A DNA stretch of 64,000 bases from Balneolaceae bacterium (GTDB lineage Bacteria > Bacteroidota > Rhodothermia > Balneolales > Balneolaceae), in the NCBI GenBank assembly GCA_034521495.1, contig JAXHMK010000010.1, positions 744,001 to 808,000 on the forward strand, in the 5' to 3' direction. The notes below the pieces were generated by a model. It was not told where the DNA came from. It searched no databases and was given only the letters and a program-made list of their open reading frames with translations. Every line of letters begins with the position of its first letter. The stretch's first letter is position 1. Shown one piece after another: positions 54,509 to 64,000 of the stretch. Made by a program: the position numbers and the translations under genes.

Positions 54509-56177
54509 ACTCAATCCCCAAAACCTCTTTCCCTTGCTCAAACACAATATCCGTGGGAATTCCTGCTTCCGCGAGACGGTCGAGGGAGTTTTGAAGTTGC
54601 TCGCCGACATGGCCATACTCTTCCACAAAAGCAGCGACACCTTCATAATCGCCGTCACCCTGGAAGGTTAGAATTCGGTTTGATAAGGAGTTCGTGACCT
54701 CATCCATTTGGTCATACTCCACTCTCCACGCTTCCTGATCTTCGTCGTACGTGATGGCGCCATTTTCTACGAAATAATTAAACCGAATCAGGTTCGCCAT
54801 TCCGTGAGCGCTGCTGGTTCCGAATCGGATCGACCGGAAAATACTGGCAACAAATGTGGTGTAGTTATCTTCAATGACACCATCAGTCACCGTTCCGTCG
54901 TTTCGGAGTTCGGAAATCATGTACAATCCAAGAACATCGGCTTTACCCTCTTCGAGTGCCGATGAATGTTCTCTGAGAGCTTCCCGAACGGTTCCGCTGC
55001 CGTTAATGGTATTCTTAATTCCCAATCCGTGAGCTACTTCATGAAACATCGTGTTGGCAAAAAAGGCGTCAAATGTCAGGTGTTCGCGCTGTTCTTCCAC
55101 AATCAGCATATCGGCGATATCCACCAAAATCTTGTCGTACTTGGCACGCATCGCGTTTTTCAACTGGAGTCTTCGTGTTCCTTTTGCAAGCTGAACTTCC
55201 TCGTCATTCGGCAGGTTGATGGCGATGGTTTTTGAGCCCGCATTGGCATCTCCGGCGTAGTACACAGCATCGTAGGCGTTGAGGTCCGAATCGCGACCCG
55301 GTTCTTCCTGTTTGTATTCGTCGGGAACCGGCAGACCCTCCTGGAGTTCGGGCAGCACTTCGGCATATCGCGAGAGGCGGTCGCTCCACTCCTGGTCTTT
55401 GATCAGCACAAATGTTTCGTGTGCGGCTTTGTACCCGTAGAGCTGATCTTCATACGTTTCAATCGGCCCGATCACCACCTCAATCGTGTTCTCTTTCATA
55501 TCCAGCCACGCCATATCGCTGGCCTGATACTCGTCGGTCAGCAGCGCTTCCGCCCGTAAATTCAGGTACCGCTTCAGTCCGGGATCTTCCGCCAGTTCGG
55601 CCGCTTCTTTCAACTTCTCAGATGCCAATTGATGCTGCTCGGCAAACGCCTCGTGATACGGAACCGTCATTAAGTTGCCGGAATCATCTCTCCGGACCAG
55701 CGTGTACAGATCATCCTTCGTTTCAGAATCCCACGCATCAAACTCCTCTTTCGTCATATCGGCGGGATAGAAATTGGCGCCAAGTGGTTTTTGCCCAAAA
55801 CCTTCTACAAACGGTTCATCCCCGTTCAGGCGGTCCCACGGACCATAATTGATCTCCGCAAACTCCCTCAACGACTCACTACCCAGCATATCCATCAGCT
55901 CACTCTTATCTCCATACGACTCCATCCAGAACACCTCATCCATCGCCTGTCCGGCGTCAATCAGCAGCGAAATCATCTGCCGCTGGTTGTCGGAAAGCTG
56001 ACTCAAATCTGCATTCAGCTCAAACGTGGTGTATTGGTCGAGGCGGTCTTCGATGGTCATTTCATCTGAGGATGACTCTGACATCTCCCCTGATTCCTGC
56101 CCGCCGCATCCTGTTAGCAAAAGTCCTGTGAATAGTAATGATAGAATTGAAAAAGTGGTTGCCAAGCGTTTCATCAT
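54507..56177 (-). CDS. M49-like zinc peptidase lipoprotein
   Basis: A 556-residue protein. A lipoprotein signal has its lipobox at LLTG-Cys24, followed by a GGQESGEMSESSSDE linker, so it is probably anchored in a membrane. The body resembles the dipeptidyl-peptidase III (M49) group of zinc peptidases: the zinc helix is MFHEVAHGLGIKNT (HEVAH in place of the HEXXGH form), the second zinc-binding glutamate region is SSALEEGKADVLGLYMISEL, and the MTVPYHEAF region sits earlier. Members cut dipeptides from short peptides. The stop codon touches the end of the shrunken DUF559 cassette, so the cassette lies directly at the 3' end of this gene. Confidence 0.85.
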   Translation of the reverse strand: MMKRLATTFSILSLLFTGLLLTGCGGQESGEMSESSSDEMTIEDRLDQYTTFELNADLSQLSDNQRQMISLLIDAGQAMDEVFWMESYGDKSELMDMLGSESLREFAEINYGPWDRLNGDEPFVEGFGQKPLGANFYPADMTKEEFDAWDSETKDDLYTLVRRDDSGNLMTVPYHEAFAEQHQLASEKLKEAAELAEDPGLKRYLNLRAEALLTDEYQASDMAWLDMKENTIEVVIGPIETYEDQLYGYKAAHETFVLIKDQEWSDRLSRYAEVLPELQEGLPVPDEYKQEEPGRDSDLNAYDAVYYAGDANAGSKTIAINLPNDEEVQLAKGTRRLQLKNAMRAKYDKILVDIADMLIVEEQREHLTFDAFFANTMFHEVAHGLGIKNTINGSGTVREALREHSSALEEGKADVLGLYMISELRNDGTVTDGVIEDNYTTFVASIFRSIRFGTSSAHGMANLIRFNYFVENGAITYDEDQEAWRVEYDQMDEVTNSLSNRILTFQGDGDYEGVAAFVEEYGHVGEQLQNSLDRLAEAGIPTDIVFEQGKEVLGIE

Positions 56178-56623
56178 GGTTGGTTGAGTCTGTTGAAATT
56201 TGTTGATTTCTGAAAGCTATGAAATTTGGTGGGATGTCATTGAAAGAATCCACGACTTACTGAAAAATACTTGTGGACTTATTATTTTAAAATGAGACTC
56301 CAAAATTACTCAAAGATAAAAGTTCTGATGAATTATTGCAATTCCCTGGTAATTTTAAGCTATCATTAAAATAATGTATTCATCACTGGAAAAAATTATT
56401 GTAAAAGGACTTTCTACTCTTCATCAAAGAAGAATAGAGAGACTACGTCCAATGTCAACTTTAAAGTAGAATTAGAAAAAGGTTTGAATGCGGATGTATT
56501 CAGATTAATTGACATAGGAAAAAAATGTCTATGTAATCTTGGATCAATAACATCTCCAGCATCTAATGGTTTCATTAATATCAGTCAAAGATAATTGATA
56601 CAATCCCGAATTTTCGAAGAAGT

Positions 56624-57225
56624 ATGCCTGATCAATACAAAGAAACAGTATTGGAGATTCATCAACCTTGGGAATTGGGCTTAGAAAAAAATCCAATTTG
56701 GTGGAAAGCTTACAATGATGTCAAGCATCATCGAAACGAACACTTCTTGAGGCAAATCTCATAGAATACTTTATTCTCTATGGCTGGGTTACATATTTAT
56801 TTGGTGTACTATTACAAAGAGATTACAAGAAAATCTATATGATTTGCCTACTTCGATATGAAACTGATTTAAGTTCTGAATTACAACCACTCCACTCAAT
56901 CATGATTCAATTTCTCTTGTTCAGTCTGCATTAGATTCAAAAATTAGTCCTCTAATTGCACTAAGATATTTGCATAAGGCCAAAGAAGAAAACATTTCAC
57001 ATCATAAATGGATTGATGCTACAATTGCTGCATGAACTTGCAATTAAAGAAGTTTTGATAATCCATAACCCTAATACTTGAGCATTCTTTTAATGGAAAT
57101 TCCTTCACCCTTTATAACAAAACTATATGGCTCTATACTCGAGGAATATTTAGGTGAACGCATCACCTGTATTTATAATAAATTTCAGAAAAGGTGTGAG
57201 AAATCAGACAATACAGCTTGTCAAT
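56624..57225 (+). pseudogene. Decayed hypothetical gene(s)
   Basis: The frame from the ATG at 56624 reads KNPIWWKAYNDVKHHR and is then cut by a shift, after which another frame gives ANLIEYFILYGWVTYLFGVL. A second segment reads KEENISHHKWIDATIAA, interrupted by a stop but restored by a one-base shift as ELAIKEVLIIHNPNT. It is followed from 57093 by MEIPSPFITKLYGSILEEYL. These are pieces of one or two uncharacterised helical protein genes that carry several frameshifts. The order on the plus strand is kept. Confidence 0.65.
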
Positions 57226-57394
57226 AAACACAAATGAATATGAAATAGATGCTCTAAAACATACATGATGAATGAGAATATTATTCATTCAGAATTAGAA
57301 GACATAAATGGATCTTTAAAAATTATCGGTTGGCAATACTCAAAATATAATTGACCAAACTTTATTAGTTACCTACAAATACAAACATAAAAAT

Positions 57395-57720
57395 ATGACC
57401 AAAGGCATTGCTATAAAAATATTCATACAAGTAGTCAGATCTTATAAGGCGTGTGATATTATCTCCTATCATTTCAGACTTGAATCATACTTAAGCAGTC
57501 CTTTCCCTAAATCCTTGAATTCATTTGAAATTTTTCAAGAATTATTTGTCGCAGCTTTCGATTATGATGACAACATTTAATAACTCTTCTCGACTGTGTA
57601 AGATCATTTCGTAAACATCTTGACAGAATAGTATCTGAAACGAAGGTTATTCTGCAAGTGAATTTGAACGGTACTCCACAAACGATACATCGTCATAGAT
57701 TAGTCACATACCAGCTCATA
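57395..57720 (+). pseudogene. Decayed copy of the PIN-antitoxin locus at 59638
   Basis: The end of this stretch reads AAFDYDDNI, matching the PIN protein end EAFDYDDNN at 60076-60102. The bases that follow (CTGTGTAAGATCATTTCGT and TCTGAAACGAAGG...CTGCAAGTGAA) line up with the antitoxin gene at 60086, but contain stops and shifts. The upstream part is too diverged to align with the PIN core with confidence. Confidence 0.65.
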
Positions 57721-57843
57721 AGTAATTATCAATGATTTTTACTACCATTTTCTATGTCTAACAATATTGGAAGAGCCGGACATTACAGAATCACTATTCG
57801 GTGCCCAAATTGCCAATCCGTTACTATTTAGATAAACTCAACA

Positions 57844-58401
57844 ATGCCACGATCACCATCCATAAAATCTCTTATTAAAGATCTTGAACCTGACGAACTT
57901 CGTGAAGTGATCGTTGAACTTTGCAAGCTCAACTCCAAAAACAAGCAATTTTTACAGCTTTATCTGCAGAGTTCGGATTCCGTTGATATCGAATCCATTG
58001 TGAATGAAGCAAAGGCCAAAATTCATAGATATTTCTATGGCCAATCAGTGATTCCAAAAGTAGATTTATCGAGCGCCCGAAAAACCGTCAACGAATACAG
58101 CAAAGTACTCAAAGAATATCCGGGACAGGTTGCTGAACTTAAACTCTACTACGTTGAAACCGGTACAGATCTGACAAATGATTTCGGAGATATGTATGAA
58201 GCTTTTTACTCATCATTGGAGTCTATGTTTAAAAGTTTTTGCAAACACATTATCAAGCATCCCACCTATTTTAATCAGTTTGAAGATCGAATAAAAAATC
58301 TGCAAACTGCCTGTAAAGATATCGGCTGGGGCTATCAAGATATCATTGATGATCTTGCTTTTGAGCTGGAGGAGGCAATGAAAGCGAATCAAAAGAAATA
58401 A
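57844..58401 (+). CDS. DUF6155-like protein
   Basis: A 185-residue helical protein starting IKSLIKDLEPDELREVIVEL, then CKLNSKNKQFLQLYLQ, followed by EAKAKIHRYFYGQ, VAELKLYYVETGTDLTNDFG and a late helix with IGWGYQDIIDDLAFELEEAM. The first part resembles DUF6155 proteins, which are often placed next to defence or mobile genes, but the role is not known. There is no signal peptide or membrane span. It is intact although surrounded by remnants, which suggests it is still under selection or arrived recently. Confidence 0.65.
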   Translation: MPRSPSIKSLIKDLEPDELREVIVELCKLNSKNKQFLQLYLQSSDSVDIESIVNEAKAKIHRYFYGQSVIPKVDLSSARKTVNEYSKVLKEYPGQVAELKLYYVETGTDLTNDFGDMYEAFYSSLESMFKSFCKHIIKHPTYFNQFEDRIKNLQTACKDIGWGYQDIIDDLAFELEEAMKANQKK

Positions 58402-58581
58402 TTGTTGTGCTGTGAGTATACCATCACTATGCAGTATCTCATTATTTTTTATCTTCGGATATGATTAAAACTTCTTTGTGTAAAGAACATATTATAATGG
58501 TTGGACCGAATGGTGAGCTCACTACATAGAAACCTAAAGTGCAATCTAAAACTGTAATACGTTTACGAACAAAGAAATACC

Positions 58582-58818
58582 ATGAGTACCTTAAGCGTAA
58601 GATTACCCGATTCACTGCACAAAAAATTAAAAGAGCTTGCTGAAAAGGAAGGGGTTTCTATGAATCAGTTGATCACTCTGGCTGTTTCGGAAAAGATGTC
58701 TGCACTATTAACGGTAGATTATCTGAGAGAAAGGGCAGAAAGAGGAAACCGAAAAAAGTTTGAAGAAATAATGTCTGAAGTACCCGATGTGGAACCGGAG
58801 GAGTATGATAAATTATAG
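58582..58818 (+). CDS. Orphan ribbon-helix-helix antitoxin
   Basis: A 78-residue protein: MSTLSVRLPDSLHKKLKELA, then KEGVSMNQLITLAVSEKMSA, and a charged tail. This is the HicB/CopG-like ribbon-helix-helix fold of an antitoxin or small repressor. No intact toxin gene is next to it; the following locus (58873-59183) is a frameshifted remnant of a different family. It may be a left-over antitoxin. Confidence 0.78.
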   Translation: MSTLSVRLPDSLHKKLKELAEKEGVSMNQLITLAVSEKMSALLTVDYLRERAERGNRKKFEEIMSEVPDVEPEEYDKL

Positions 58819-58872
58819 GCCGGTTTCCAAAAAGCATTATCCAGTATCTCTTAACCTTAAAATGAAAAACGA

Positions 58873-59183
58873 TGAGTGATAAACAAGTAACAGGAATTCT
58901 TTGGTGGACACCTGAACAGTGGGAACGAGCGAAACGAATCAGCGACGACAGCCATGCTATTTGATGATACGTTCCGAAGATTGGCAAGAGAGTGCAGAAC
59001 AGGCACTTAAAAAATTTTCACGACCTTGGTATGAAAGCCTATAAAATTGAGATTGATTTGGACGAATTGATCAAATGGTGTAACAGAAAGAATAAACCTC
59101 TTGACGGTAAAGCCCGTTCAGAGTTTGTGTCTGGTAAAGTTAAGGAGATATGCATCGAATCACAATCGAGAATCACGAAGTGA
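58873..59183 (+). pseudogene. Frameshifted hypothetical gene
   Basis: The first frame reads MSDKQVTGILWWTPEQWERA then KRISDDSHAI and stops. A shifted frame gives EDWQESAEQALKKF, and a third frame gives NFHDLGMKAYKIEIDLDELI then KWCNRKNKPLDGKARSEFVS to a stop at 59181-59183. Joined, these make an acidic small protein of about 105 residues with the ending typical of a common uncharacterised family. At least two shifts show that it is dead, unless there are sequencing errors. Confidence 0.75.
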
Positions 59184-59637
59184 TCAGACAAACTCGTCAG
59201 GAGTGACCACTGCTTGCTGATGAACTGTTTACTGAATAAGCGGCCTTGATTCGTCGGTAAACGAATGACGATCGACCTCAAGAATCTCATGTCGCTTCGA
59301 GTTCAACAATTTATCAATCATATCAATGTAAACCTACCAAGGTTTCATAGTCCATTGTCTCGCGAGATTATCCCGCGGTGTGATCCTCCGCCAAGATTCA
59401 CAGACTTTTTGTCCGGCTTGCTAATCCCAATACTTTGGGATGGATCAAGTCAATACGAGATCTAATAGATTGAAAAGTCTGAGCTTTTATTAAATCGCTA
59501 TCAAGTGGAAAACCAACTTGAATATTTCAGTTCGAACATCTAATTCAATCCGACTTAATCAGCCAAAATTGCCTTAGCACAATGATATCATAGGGTACCA
59601 GTTACTAGTTCACGACTTTTATGATATAATCCATATT
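59184..59637. other. 454-base stretch without a recognisable gene
   Basis: All frames are interrupted or give short sequences with no family likeness. The longest plus-strand frame (59265-59465) has an unusual composition and no start signal. The last 40 bases include TATGATATAATCC, which may be the promoter of the PIN gene at 59638. Confidence 0.5.
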
Positions 59638-60102
59638 ATGAGAATTGTTTACACTGATACATCTGTTTTTGGTGGTAAATTCGATGAGGAGTTTGGGTAC
59701 TGGACTCAAAGATTTTTTGACCAAGTAATATCTGACGATATAAAGATTCTAAAATCTGATGTCGTAGATGATGAGTTGACCGGAGCTCCTGAATTTGTTC
59801 GGAAGTTTGTGAATTCACTGCCAAAAAAGAATATTCAACATATTGAATTATCTGAAGAAGCCATTTGGTTGTCTGAACAATATATTCATGAGAACGTGGT
59901 GGGGAAAGCCAGTAGGGCAGACTGTTTTCATATTGCAATTGCAACCATTTATAAAGTTGATCTGCTTGTGAGCTGGAATTTCAAACACATAGTTAATATT
60001 GAACGAATTCACGGATACAATTCGGTAAATCTTAAACACGGTTTTCAGACGTTAGAAATAAGAAATCCAAGAGAAGCTTTTGATTATGACGACAACAACT
60101 AA
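59638..60102 (+). CDS. PIN-domain toxin of a reverse-order pair
   Basis: A 154-residue PIN-like protein. It starts MRIVYTDTSVFGGKFDEEFG with the first aspartate, followed by the acidic DVVDDELTG in the middle and KASRADCFHIAIATIYKVDL leading to LVSWNFKHIVN, the usual last catalytic aspartate and PIN ending. It ends FDYDDNN. Unlike VapC loci, no antitoxin gene precedes it; a small gene overlaps its 3' end by 17 bases instead. It probably cleaves RNA when free. Confidence 0.82.
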   Translation: MRIVYTDTSVFGGKFDEEFGYWTQRFFDQVISDDIKILKSDVVDDELTGAPEFVRKFVNSLPKKNIQHIELSEEAIWLSEQYIHENVVGKASRADCFHIAIATIYKVDLLVSWNFKHIVNIERIHGYNSVNLKHGFQTLEIRNPREAFDYDDNN

Positions 60103-60241
60103 AAAAAAGTTCGACTGTGTAAAGTCAGTTCGTAAAGAACGAGACAGAATTGCATCTGAAACGGAAGGAAAATCTGCAAGTGAAATATTGGAGTACTTCC
60201 GCAAACGAAGTAAGAAGGTGAAAGCTCCTGATGAAAGTTAA
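60086..60241 (+). CDS. Small antitoxin downstream of the PIN toxin
   Basis: A 51-residue basic protein: MTTTTKKKFDCVKSVRKERD, then RIASETEGKSASEILEYFRK and a lysine-rich end. The pattern FDCV-x-xxRKxxxxI-xxxTxGxS-xExExYFRK is known from small proteins next to PIN toxins. It starts inside the PIN gene and ends just before a strong terminator, so the pair is one transcript with the toxin first. It is shorter than the 60-residue cut-off often used for gene calling, so it is easily missed. Confidence 0.75.
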   Translation: MTTTTKKKFDCVKSVRKERDRIASETEGKSASEILEYFRKRSKKVKAPDES

Positions 60242-60266
60242 AATCTCATCTTTATCCATCTTTAAA

Positions 60267-60298
60267 AAAAGGCAGCCCGTTGCCAGGCTGCCTTTTCT
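60267..60298 (+). terminator. Rho-independent terminator after the PIN pair
   Basis: The stem AAAAGGCAGCC / GGCTGCCTTTT encloses CGTTGCCA and continues into TCT. It lies 25 bases after the small antitoxin gene. The flanking A run lets it also serve transcription from the opposite side (katG). Confidence 0.9.
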
Positions 60299-60299
60299 A

Positions 60300-60463
60300 A
60301 TTCTTAGTATGCCGAACGTCAGTTCGAGCCTTTCGTCAAGCTCAAGACAGGCGTAGTTCCGCTGCTTTTGCGGAACGTAGTCGAGAACTCGTTCCAGTCA
60401 TTAGTGACTTCTCGTCTTCATTCCACTTCGTTACATTGCGCTCGAAGTGACGTACTTGTGGAT
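60300..60463. repeat. Palindromic intergenic sequence
   Basis: No gene is seen. Short palindromes such as TTCCGC/GCGGAA (60358-60376), GAACG-TCAG-TTC near 60313, and GAGAACTCGTTC-like words form the dispersed intergenic palindrome class seen elsewhere in the window. Confidence 0.5.
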
Positions 60464-62732
<2,269 letters not shown>

Positions 62733-62917
62733 TTAATTGTAGGTTTGCAAATTATGTCAATATCATGATGATTATATGAATAATTTCCACCAATGCACCA
62801 ATTGATGTTTACTATCAGTTGTATTTGACTTGGTTATTACATCAACATTAAACAGTAAAAAAATTAGGAACTTCTGTGTAAAACGGAGGATTGCTTAATA
62901 AAAATCCTGGGAATGGC

Positions 62918-64000
62918 TTAGTCCCTCTTCTCATCCACTTCCAATGTTATCTCAGGATACTCTTTACCCAGATCTCTCAAATCGATATTTCGATCTCCGC
63001 GTAAATATTTATTAAAGAATGCGACTGAATAATCGTTGATCAATTCCGTGGCATTATACGGATCTGCTTCTCCGGCTTCGTTTATTGACTGAATCGGTAT
63101 CAAAAAGGGAATATCACTGAAATTACTGTGACCAAAACCATTTACTTTTAAATCGTACATAGCTGTTTCACTTCCATTGTGATAGATTAGATCATTCGGA
63201 GCAAACGTTGCAGAATCCCGAACAGCTTCAATTCTTAAAAAGGGTTTATTGAGTGTTGAATCGATCATATCTGCCCATTGAGCTCCATCCCAATTAATCC
63301 CGGCTTTCACCCTGGGATCGGTTAGCATCAATTGACCGGCTGTTGCTCCTCCTGCTGAGTGACCAAACGCTCCGATCTTATCAAGATTCAATTTGTTAAA
63401 AAACCGGTTATTGGTCTGTGAGTTCATTCTTTCCAATTCATCAATCACAAAAGAGAGATCCTCAGCCCACTGCCGCATCATCTCTGCATTGGGATAGATA
63501 TCGGATATTTCGCGAATAATATCTCGTTTTGCTGAATCACTATCAGCAGCCCAAAATTGATCTTCGAGTTCAACAATCTGCTCCCAGACATTCTCAAAAA
63601 TTTTGGATTCATATTGGTAATCAAAAGAGACTTTTCCCCCATCCGAAAAAACCGTTGCTATTGATTGATAGGGATGATTCACCGCAAATATGATGTATCC
63701 GTGGCTTGCTATTTCCGTCAAAAATGCTGCATACGTTGCAGGAGGAACATTGTACCCGTGGGAGAAAAGAAGAGCTGGAAATGTGGATTCCTGATCAGAG
63801 ATGAGCAGATCCTGATAAGCAAACGTTTCTATATGCCTCAAATGATTCAGCGTAAATGCAGGTAACCCATATTTCTTTGCAAAATACTCCGCTTCAAACG
63901 GGTGCATGTAATTCATTTGATTTACATTTGAATTCAAATCATCAGAGGGATACCAGGCACGAACCATTAATTTTCGATGGTCGTCAGGATTTTCTGTGAT
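62918..64000 (-). CDS. PAF-acetylhydrolase-like esterase, start outside the window
   Basis: At least 361 residues; the frame stays open at the right edge and continues upstream, reading ITENPDDHRKLMVRAWYPSD, so the first Met in the window is not the true start. The alpha/beta-hydrolase marks are the oxyanion region PALLFSHGYNVPPATYAAF, the nucleophile in GAFGHSAGGATAGQ, the aspartate in AGINWDGAQ, and a late histidine in NGFGHSNFSDIPF. The wording fits platelet-activating-factor acetylhydrolases and related bacterial carboxylesterases. The full length and any signal peptide are unknown. Confidence 0.85.
   Translation of the reverse strand: MTENPDDHRKLMVRAWYPSDDLNSNVNQMNYMHPFEAEYFAKKYGLPAFTLNHLRHIETFAYQDLLISDQESTFPALLFSHGYNVPPATYAAFLTEIASHGYIIFAVNHPYQSIATVFSDGGKVSFDYQYESKIFENVWEQIVELEDQFWAADSDSAKRDIIREISDIYPNAEMMRQWAEDLSFVIDELERMNSQTNNRFFNKLNLDKIGAFGHSAGGATAGQLMLTDPRVKAGINWDGAQWADMIDSTLNKPFLRIEAVRDSATFAPNDLIYHNGSETAMYDLKVNGFGHSNFSDIPFLIPIQSINEAGEADPYNATELINDYSVAFFNKYLRGDRNIDLRDLGKEYPEITLEVDEKRD

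Larger units (their letters stand above)
56178..57843. other. Remnant-rich, AT-rich region with no intact gene
   Basis: Over 1.6 kb only gene fragments are seen; two groups are listed separately (56624-57225 and 57395-57720). The first 450 bases contain short stretches such as LRIRNP-like fragments and many stops in all frames, with nothing I recognise. Base composition is clearly AT-richer than in the neighbouring genes. Confidence 0.7.

Noticed and set aside
55412-55852. A 146-codon plus-strand frame inside the M49-like gene.
   Set aside because: It is antisense to a protein with clear zinc-site motifs and has the arginine/proline/serine-rich composition of a shadow frame.
59265-59465. A 66-codon plus-strand frame in the remnant region.
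   Set aside because: There is no start signal, homology or typical codon use; it is kept only as part of the described gap.

Overview
The window looks like a chromosomal segment of an AT-leaning, Gram-negative member of the Bacteroidota/Balneolota/Rhodothermota group. This is an inference. It rests on a GWxTD-domain secreted protein, a Bacteroidota-type biosynthetic arginine decarboxylase, several secreted beta-propeller peptidases (peptidase-MA-like, tricorn-like S41, S9), TonB-dependent B12 uptake, a DUF4212/sodium-solute-symporter pair, and many signal peptides ending in xxAQ. No rRNA, tRNA, prophage or CRISPR array was seen.

Layout. 1-5.4 kb: the N-terminus of a biotin-dependent acyl-CoA carboxylase subunit, a GWxTD protein, a pdxA-methyltransferase-ftsE run with touching or overlapping genes, a tiny membrane protein and a VapBC-type toxin-antitoxin pair. 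5.7-8.7 kb: a cobalamin riboswitch, btuB and a PP-loop (DUF71/Dph6-like) gene on the minus strand, which together suggest B12 uptake and salvage. 8.9-20.6 kb: glycerate kinase, a PIN toxin-antitoxin pair between 25-bp direct repeats, a UvrD/PcrA helicase, a barrel-like protein, Lon, RsgA, a broken outer-membrane gene and a PrsW-like protease. 20.7-28 kb: a very large peptidase/propeller/barrel protein, then a signalling block made of an ECF sigma factor, a membrane anti-sigma-like protein carrying 33 tandem nonapeptides, and two STAS proteins with an RsbW-like kinase. A pentapeptide-repeat protein follows. 28-41 kb: DNA polymerase I, endonuclease IV, a winged-helix protein, a YfcC-type permease, a tricorn-like protease, an alkyltransferase-like repair protein, a nucleoside hydrolase and an amidase.

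41-46.8 kb holds a polyamine block: arginine decarboxylase, agmatinase and a deoxyhypusine-synthase-family enzyme. Together they could run arginine to agmatine to putrescine to a longer polyamine. A fused E1 alpha/beta 2-oxoacid dehydrogenase gene with one frameshift follows. 47-52.5 kb: a symporter with its DUF4212 partner, a tandem universal stress protein and an S9 peptidase.

52.5-60.5 kb is the accessory stretch. It contains a DUF559 nuclease gene between inverted terminal palindromes, a 178-bp shrunken relative of that cassette, dispersed palindromes, an M49-like lipoprotein peptidase, and about 3.5 kb of gene remnants mixed with small toxin-antitoxin genes. One of these is a PIN toxin whose putative antitoxin lies downstream and overlaps it; a decayed copy of that locus lies 2.5 kb away. 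60.5-64 kb: a katG catalase-peroxidase split by one frameshift, and a PAF-acetylhydrolase-like esterase that runs off the end.

The most unusual items are the nonapeptide-repeat anti-sigma-like protein, the DUF559 cassette with its deletion derivative, and a palindromic repeat lying at the very start of the PP-loop gene next to btuB. Three genes (E1, katG, the outer-membrane gene) carry frameshifts. These may be real inactivation or assembly errors.
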